Positions 6,281-10,190 of a DNA stretch of 10,190 nucleotides are shown here, one piece after another. A program made the translations under genes and the position numbers. A model generated the notes under the pieces. That model did no database searches and was not told the origin of the DNA. It was given only the letters and a program-made list of their open reading frames with translations. The stretch covers positions 1,465 through 11,654 of the forward strand of contig DLFX01000195.1 of NCBI GenBank assembly GCA_002482405.1. The letters run 5' to 3'. How positions within the stretch are numbered: the first letter of the stretch is position 1; each line of letters starts with the position of its first letter. This stretch comes from Firmicutes bacterium UBA7709 (GTDB taxonomy: Bacteria; Bacillota_A; Clostridia; Peptostreptococcales; Anaerovoracaceae).

Positions 6281-7081
6281 ATGAAGAGAAAGCTTTTGCT
6301 TTGCCTGTCGGCGCTGTTGATATGGACGACCGCCGGGGCCTCGGCAGCATTTGCCGCCGACTATTTTGATACGAAGGATATCGGAAGCGGTGTGATCCAT
6401 GTTACATATGACGGCGGCGGCAAGACAAAGGTGATCATCGAAAAAGGGGACAAGAAGTATACCTACGATATCAACAGCTCCGGAACGACGGAGAGCTATC
6501 CGTTGCAGCTTGGCAACGGCACCTATAAGGTCAGCCTGTTTGCCAACACTTCCGGAAATTCCTATCGGCTGATCTCGTCAAAGAGCATCGACGTGAAGCT
6601 TACCAACCCGAATTCAGTATATCTGACTTCGATTCAGAATATAAATTGGAACGTGGATTCAAAGGCGGTTGCAAAAGCGGTGGAGCTCACGAAGGGCGTG
6701 GACGATCTGCAGCAGAAAGCGAAGATATTATGGGATTACATGGTGAAAAACAACTCCTATGATTATCAAAAACTTGCCGCGGTATCCACGGGATACATAC
6801 CGGTCATCGATCAGACCCTGGCCGACAAAAAAGGGATCTGTTATGACTTTTCTTCTTTATACGCGGCAATGCTGAGAAGCGAGGGAACGCCGGCAAAGCT
6901 GATCAAGGGTTACGCGCCGAAAAACGCCTCAGGCTATCACGCATGGAACGAGGTTTACGATAAGAACAAGGGCCAGTGGGTCATCATCGACACCACCTAC
7001 GACCTTCAGGTGTTCCCTAAAAACCCGAATGTTCCGATGGAAAAGGATTCGAAGGATTTCAACAAGGTATACGAGTACTGA
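6281..7081 (+). CDS. secreted transglutaminase-like protein
   Basis: The 266-aa product has a signal peptide (KRK, hydrophobic core residues 5-20, likely cleavage after AFA or AFAA near 25-26). A beta-rich region (about 30-108) follows, with TYDGGGKTKVIIEKGDKKYTYDI and PLQLGNGTYKVSLF, like a small Ig-type or C2-like domain. A transglutaminase-like domain (about 125-266) completes it. The papain-type triad is intact: Cys187 in KKGICYDFSSLYAAMLRSEG, His220 in GYHAWNEVY, and Asp237 in WVIIDTTYD. Such proteins act outside the cell as proteases, amidases or cross-linkers. Which reaction applies here cannot be told from sequence. GGAGGAGG precedes the ATG by 9 bases. The 73 nt before it lack a terminator, so it probably belongs to the same transcript as the TWQG genes. 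No terminator follows it either, so transcription may enter the riboswitch leader. Confidence 0.9.
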   Translation: MKRKLLLCLSALLIWTTAGASAAFAADYFDTKDIGSGVIHVTYDGGGKTKVIIEKGDKKYTYDINSSGTTESYPLQLGNGTYKVSLFANTSGNSYRLISSKSIDVKLTNPNSVYLTSIQNINWNVDSKAVAKAVELTKGVDDLQQKAKILWDYMVKNNSYDYQKLAAVSTGYIPVIDQTLADKKGICYDFSSLYAAMLRSEGTPAKLIKGYAPKNASGYHAWNEVYDKNKGQWVIIDTTYDLQVFPKNPNVPMEKDSKDFNKVYEY

Positions 7082-7090
7082 TAAAAATAA

Positions 7091-7120
7091 TTGACTTTCG
7101 GTATGAGTAAAGGCCATAAT
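7091..7120 (+). promoter_or_regulatory. putative promoter of the riboswitch-controlled surface protein gene
   Basis: TTGACT (7091-7096) and CATAAT (7115-7120) are separated by 18 bases; each box matches the consensus at five of six positions. It begins 9 bases after the transglutaminase stop. Transcription would start near 7127 and give a leader of about 580 nt with both aptamers. Confidence 0.65.
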
Positions 7121-7197
7121 ATGGGTACAAATAAAAAAGAAAGCTTGCGGAATATTTTTCGGCTATAGTGTAGAAACTCAACATAAACATATTAATG

Positions 7198-7313
7198 CGA
7201 TATTGAAAGGGCAAACCCCCCGAAAGGGTGGGGCGCAAAACCAGGAGCCTAAAGCGGTCGTCCGGTGAGCCGGATATGTTTGCTATGGCGGTCCGGTTGC
7301 CACATATTTCATT
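7198..7313 (+). promoter_or_regulatory. cyclic-di-GMP class I (GEMM-I) riboswitch, first copy
   Basis: The conserved core of the GEMM-I aptamer is present in order: GGGCAAACC (7209-7217), a P2 hairpin capped by GAAA, GGGGCGCAAAA, then CCAGGAGCCTAAAGC, a variable P3 arm with a CCGG/CCGG hairpin, GGCGGTCCGG and finally GGTTGCC (7295-7301). By comparison with the Vibrio Vc2 aptamer, the ligand-contacting G20, A47 and C92 correspond to G7211, A7238 and C7300. Where the consensus has a G-C pair opening P3, this copy appears to have A7240-U7292. The outer P1 stem is only approximate, using TGAAA (7204-7208) and TTTCA (7307-7311). It precedes an intrinsic terminator, so it most likely controls transcription elongation. 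Confidence 0.93.
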
Positions 7314-7352
7314 ACCCGAAATGAAACAGGATATGAAACATGTGGCTTTTTT
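7299..7352 (+). terminator. intrinsic terminator serving as expression platform of riboswitch 1
   Basis: Bases 7299-7312 (GCCACATATTTCAT) pair with 7333-7346 (ATGAAACATGTGGC), 13 of 14 positions, followed by six T (7347-7352). The left arm includes the last GCC of the aptamer core, with C7300, which should contact the ligand. Terminator and ligand-bound aptamer are therefore mutually exclusive, which predicts that c-di-GMP favours read-through. A competing hairpin, TTTCATT (7307-7313) with AATGAAA (7320-7326), could act as an anti-terminator. Confidence 0.85.
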
Positions 7353-7444
7353 ATTTGGGAGAACGCTCTCGGGGGTGTATTTTGCCACTCTGCGCCATGG
7401 TCACAGAAAAAAACAAAAAACCGGTAAAAACTAGAAATTTATGA

Positions 7445-7472
7445 CTGACATGTGACCGGTGAGTGGGATAAT
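7445..7472 (+). promoter_or_regulatory. possible internal promoter between the riboswitches
   Basis: CTGACA (7445-7450) and GATAAT (7467-7472), each five of six to consensus, are 16 bases apart. If active, it would make a shorter transcript that carries only riboswitch 2. The spacing is one base short of optimal and the sequence could be chance. Confidence 0.35.
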
Positions 7473-7561
7473 GGCGGCAACAATAAAGATATCGACAGCT
7501 ATACGGGGAATTTTTCAAAATCAACCGCATCAAAGTGTGGTTAGATAGATCAAAGAGAAAA

Positions 7562-7675
7562 TAGTGAAAAGGGCAAACCTGCCGAAAGGAAGGGGCGCAA
7601 AGCCAGGAGCCTAAAGCGATGGCCCGAGGATTCGGACCGATCTGTCATGGCAGTCCGGTTGCCACATATTTCATT
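7562..7675 (+). promoter_or_regulatory. cyclic-di-GMP class I (GEMM-I) riboswitch, second copy
   Basis: The same core as the first copy is seen: GGGCAAACC (7571-7579), P2 with a GAAA loop, GGGGCGCAAAGCC, CCAGGAGCCTAAAGC, a P3 arm with CCCGA/TCGG, GGCAGTCCGG and GGTTGCC (7657-7663). G7573, A7600 and C7662 correspond to Vc2 G20, A47 and C92. This copy is closer to consensus than the first, with GCAAAGCC and GGCAG where the first has GCAAAACC and GGCGG. There is no terminator after it; the coding start follows within 45 nt, which points to control of translation. Confidence 0.94.
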
Positions 7676-7715
7676 CTCAAAAAAGTGTGTGTAAGGAGAG
7701 ATGAAAAATGATGGC
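7661..7715 (+). promoter_or_regulatory. start-codon sequestering hairpin, expression platform of riboswitch 2
   Basis: Bases 7661-7674 (GCCACATATTTCAT) can pair with 7701-7715 (ATGAAAAATGATGGC), 13 pairs with one bulged A (7711) and one mismatch. CTC (7676-7678) may add three pairs with GAG (7698-7700). The ATG at 7708 would be inside the stem and the AAGGAG site (7693-7698) in, or partly closed by, the loop end. The left arm includes the ligand-contacting C7662, so ligand binding should release the start codon. This predicts a translational ON switch; the pairing is by eye, not folded. Confidence 0.6.
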
Positions 7716-10190
7716 TCATTTTAAAGGAAAGAAGAAACCGAAAATTTTACTGGTCACAGCATTAATCTTAACCCTCCTTGTGACCTACGCCGTTCCGCTG
7801 ACCGTTTTTGCGGACGACACCCTTCCCACGGGACAGCGACTGGAACAGCAGAATACGTCGGCTGATCCCGGCACAACGGATCCGGGAACGACTGATCCTG
7901 GCACAACCGATCCTGGAACGACTGATCCTGGCACAACCGATCCGGGAACGACTGATCCCGGCACAACCGATCCGGGAACGACTGACCCTGGCACAACCGA
8001 CCCGGGAACGACTGACCCTGGCACAACCGACCCGGGAACGACCGATCCCGGCACAACGGATCCTGGAACGACTGATCCCGGCACAACCGATCCTGGCACA
8101 ACTGACCCTGGAACGACTGATCCCGGCACAACTGACCCGGGAACAACGGATCCCGGCACAACCGATCCAGGAGCGCTTGATCCCGGCACAGTCGAGCCTG
8201 AAGGCGTTCAGATGTTAATGGCATTGCCAAAACCCGGGCTATCGCTGGAAGTCACCGCATCCGTCGATCCAGCATATCAAGGTGACGAGGTAACCTATAC
8301 TTATAAGCTTCAGAATACTGGAAATATAGATCTTTCAAGTGTTATTATTACAGATCGGTTCCCAAAAGAGATCTCACGGCAAGTCATTTGGGGGGACCTT
8401 TTTACTACCTTGAAAGTTGGAGCAAAAGTAGAAGCAACTTATACGTATAAGATATCCGACGGGTACGATAAAAGCAGTCTGAAAAATGATGCACAAGTAA
8501 CTGGAGCATATTGGGGAGTTGTGCCTGTATCTGGCGGAGCATCGGTTACCATCCAGATAAAAGAGAAACCGGATTATGACATCACCTTTACGAAGGAGGC
8601 TTCTGTGGCTTCTGCGGAGCCTGGAGATGTGATTCAATATACTTTTACAGTGGAGAATACCGGCAAGAAAAATTTGGGAAGCGTAATCCTGACAGATAAA
8701 TTGTTTGGCGACGATTGGTCCTATGATTTGGGCAGCTTGCAAAAGGATAAAGAGGTCAGCTGGACTACGAGCTATGCTATTTCAGCGGAAGCGAGCGGAG
8801 TTCTGACAAACACGGCCGCCGCTACGGCGTTCGGAAAAGCGGTTCCCAAAACTTGGCTGGCGGCAGTGGTACAGTGGATTAATGATGAGATACTTGAGCT
8901 GCCCCAATGGCTTTTAAATATTTTAGGGATTGGCAAGGACGACATGGTGAAGGCAGAGGCTTCGGCAACTGTGACGATTTCTTCCCAAGAGGAACCGACA
9001 ACACAGGTACCTGTCACATTCTATGTTTTGAAACATGGCAACCCAAGGCCGGACACTGAAGGAAGCCAGGATGAAAACAAATATACGGAACGGGGAATTT
9101 TGACGATTACGGCTCCCGGAGTGACAGTTGATAAAGGTAGGAGCCTGATCAATGAATTTACCTCTTCCGGAAATGACAAGGATGCTGTTGAAGGCAAAAT
9201 CGTTGAGCTGAGCAGCCAGGAAGCGTATGAAGGCCTGATGAGCTCCATCAACGAGGAGATGAATGATGCGGCATATGGCGCCGTGCTGCCGACAGGCTGG
9301 TATATCGACTGGTATGACTTTAAATGGGAGGACGACGGATGGCATGTAGACGGAGATATTAAAGTAGATCAAGGTCAAGAGCCTCAGGACCCGGAAACGA
9401 AATATGAATATACGGTTTATTATAAGGTAGAAGGAACCGAGGAGCTTATTCATACAATATCGGGTTCCACAACAGCCGGCTCCATCACCATCCCCGAACC
9501 TGCTGACATTGATCATAGTAAATATAAATTTGCTGCTGGCTCTACTACCGGTGCTGTGACTTTCGATTTTGCCAACGATGAACCATCAGAAGGTTTATAT
9601 GTTAAAACCGTCTGGTATGAGCCTGTTGGTAAAGAGGAGGATCAGATCGTCGGATATTATCATATTTGGTATTTGGTCAGCGGAAGCGGAATTAGCATTT
9701 ATGACAGGGACAACACGGACTGCTGGGCTGCAGACGATTGGGATGATGAGACCGACGCGAGTTCTGTAACGGTAACCGGTCCCGCGCTATATGAGAAATA
9801 TAAAAAATACGTGCCTGTAGCAAGTGAATTTGTTCCTGAGGAAGAGGGACCGGTATATTTTATGCTTAAAGGCATTGCATCAGGAATCTCTGATGGACCT
9901 GCGTTTGATAAGGATGGAGCAGTGACAATTAATTGGGATGATCCCGATCCAGGATATCATCAAGTAATCGTATGGTATGATCTGGAGAAATCGGATGAAC
10001 CCAATACGCCAGATAATCCCATTAATCATGGCGGCAGAGGGAACAAACATAGCAGCACCCCAGACACGACGATCACTCCCGAGCAGGTTCCTGCCGCTCC
10101 TGTTGAGCAGGAATCACAGAAACCAGCGGATCCGGTGATCATGGATGACGCGGCAGTTCCCGCAGGCCCGCTGCCGAAAACCGGCGGTTT
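7708..10190 (+). CDS. LPxTG-anchored repeat surface protein (probable adhesin), 3' end cut by window edge
   Basis: The reading frame is open for 827 codons from ATG 7708 (AAGGAG 9 bases upstream) to the window end. The layout is: signal peptide (KGKKKPK, hydrophobic core about 13-30, cleavage likely after VFA at 35); a TDPGT stalk of 22 pentapeptides (52-161); two DUF11-like repeats (about 174-289 and 291-428) with YTYKLQNTGN and YTFTVENTGK signatures followed by VIxTDxF/L; three related Tyr/Trp-rich beta modules (about 434-553, 566-640, 649-763); a Pro/Thr/Gln linker; and LPKTGG at 822-827. Anchor helix and charged tail lie beyond the edge. It is exported by Sec, and attachment to the wall by sortase is expected. 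Adhesion is inferred from architecture and from c-di-GMP control, not from a known ligand-binding domain. Its leader carries two riboswitches. Confidence 0.92.
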   Translation, partial: MMAHFKGKKKPKILLVTALILTLLVTYAVPLTVFADDTLPTGQRLEQQNTSADPGTTDPGTTDPGTTDPGTTDPGTTDPGTTDPGTTDPGTTDPGTTDPGTTDPGTTDPGTTDPGTTDPGTTDPGTTDPGTTDPGTTDPGTTDPGTTDPGTTDPGALDPGTVEPEGVQMLMALPKPGLSLEVTASVDPAYQGDEVTYTYKLQNTGNIDLSSVIITDRFPKEISRQVIWGDLFTTLKVGAKVEATYTYKISDGYDKSSLKNDAQVTGAYWGVVPVSGGASVTIQIKEKPDYDITFTKEASVASAEPGDVIQYTFTVENTGKKNLGSVILTDKLFGDDWSYDLGSLQKDKEVSWTTSYAISAEASGVLTNTAAATAFGKAVPKTWLAAVVQWINDEILELPQWLLNILGIGKDDMVKAEASATVTISSQEEPTTQVPVTFYVLKHGNPRPDTEGSQDENKYTERGILTITAPGVTVDKGRSLINEFTSSGNDKDAVEGKIVELSSQEAYEGLMSSINEEMNDAAYGAVLPTGWYIDWYDFKWEDDGWHVDGDIKVDQGQEPQDPETKYEYTVYYKVEGTEELIHTISGSTTAGSITIPEPADIDHSKYKFAAGSTTGAVTFDFANDEPSEGLYVKTVWYEPVGKEEDQIVGYYHIWYLVSGSGISIYDRDNTDCWAADDWDDETDASSVTVTGPALYEKYKKYVPVASEFVPEEEGPVYFMLKGIASGISDGPAFDKDGAVTINWDDPDPGYHQVIVWYDLEKSDEPNTPDNPINHGGRGNKHSSTPDTTITPEQVPAAPVEQESQKPADPVIMDDAAVPAGPLPKTGG
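7861..8190 (+). repeat. 15-bp tandem repeat encoding (T/A)DPGT, 22 units
   Basis: Twenty regular 15-bp units (7861-8160) are followed by two diverged ones (8161-8190, TDPGA and LDPGT). Units mostly alternate between GGA ACG and GGC ACA for Gly-Thr, giving a 30-bp higher period. All are in frame, so gain or loss of units would change stalk length without a frameshift. The Pro/Thr-rich sequence should be extended and could carry O-linked sugars; that is inference. Confidence 0.97.
10171..10185 (+). other. LPKTG sortase sorting signal
   Basis: Codons CTG CCG AAA ACC GGC give Leu-Pro-Lys-Thr-Gly, followed by another Gly at the window edge, after a Pro-rich linker. This is the position and form of a cell-wall sorting signal. 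The membrane segment and positive tail that should follow are outside the window. Confidence 0.85.

Larger units (their letters stand above)
7121..7707 (+). other. long non-coding 5' leader with two riboswitches
   Basis: This stretch of nearly 600 bases has no supported gene. Its order is: about 75 A/T-rich bases, aptamer 1 (7198-7313), terminator (to 7352), a spacer of about 210 bases, aptamer 2 (7562-7675) and the ribosome binding site. The spacer contains a small GAGA/TCTC hairpin near 7358-7369, a purine-rich run near 7406-7419, two ACCGGT copies (7420-7425, 7455-7460) that could pair, and a possible internal promoter (7445-7472). Short open frames in it overlap the RNA structures and are not believed. 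Confidence 0.7.

Noticed and set aside
7228..7434. Plus-strand open frame of 68 codons across riboswitch 1 and its terminator
   Set aside because: It overlaps the aptamer and terminator, lacks a good ribosome binding site, and its product shows no recognisable features.
7351..7533. Minus-strand open frame in the inter-riboswitch spacer
   Set aside because: There is no convincing start site and no conservation signal, and it lies in a transcribed leader on the other strand.
7861..8190. Tandem repeats as a possible CRISPR array
   Set aside because: The units are contiguous 15-mers with no unique spacers, and they encode a regular pentapeptide.
7754..8230. Long minus-strand open frames over the repeat (Pro-Gly-Ser-Val-Val and Leu-Cys-Arg-Asp repeats), and another plus-strand frame at 7808-8218
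   Set aside because: A 15-bp repeat without stops in one unit stays open in several frames. The TDPGT frame has a signal peptide, a ribosome binding site and a long downstream continuation, so the others are shadows.
8374..9516. Minus-strand open frames inside the surface protein gene (8374-8742, 8772-9017, 8923-9516, 9021-9251)
   Set aside because: The plus-strand frame is continuous with clear DUF11-like domains. These frames have no support beyond being open.

Overview
The window looks like a chromosomal region of an anaerobic Gram-positive bacterium of the class Clostridia. The signs are strong AGGAGG-type ribosome binding sites, a type IV pilus-like assembly operon of Firmicute type, a class D sortase, a sortase-anchored surface protein and two class I cyclic-di-GMP riboswitches. 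A lineage near Lachnospiraceae or Family XIII is an inference from protein style only. No tRNA, rRNA, CRISPR array or insertion sequence was seen.

Left part (1-3951, minus strand): a tightly packed operon read right to left from a promoter near 3923-3951. In transcription order it holds a class D sortase, a PilC/GspF-type membrane platform protein, four small single-pass membrane proteins (pseudopilin-like, including a DUF4860-like one), and the first half of a PilT-type ATPase that runs off the left edge. Spacings are 4-bp overlaps or short gaps throughout. 

Middle (4028-7081, plus strand): a divergent promoter leads to a BTAD/SARP-like regulator whose C-terminal third looks like a degenerate GGDEF domain (GRTQF in place of GGDEF). 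It overlaps a 156-aa gene of unknown function. Next come a 71-aa gene that shares a TWQG-containing domain with its neighbour, and a secreted transglutaminase-like protein with an intact Cys-His-Asp triad.

Right part (7082-10190, plus strand): a leader of about 580 nt carries two class I c-di-GMP (GEMM-I) aptamers in tandem. The first is followed by an intrinsic terminator that re-uses the 3' edge of its aptamer. The second has the same 3' edge but can pair with the start codon of the gene that follows. That gene, open at the right edge, encodes a large surface protein. It has a signal peptide, a 22-unit TDPGT stalk, two DUF11-like repeats, three related beta-rich modules, a Pro-rich linker and an LPKTG sorting signal just before the window ends.

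Taken together, the window reads as a cell-surface or adhesion locus: a pilus-like machine with its own sortase, a regulator with a GGDEF-derived domain, and a probable wall-anchored adhesin under double c-di-GMP riboswitch control. That the sortase anchors this adhesin, and that the regulator controls either side, is inference from proximity.
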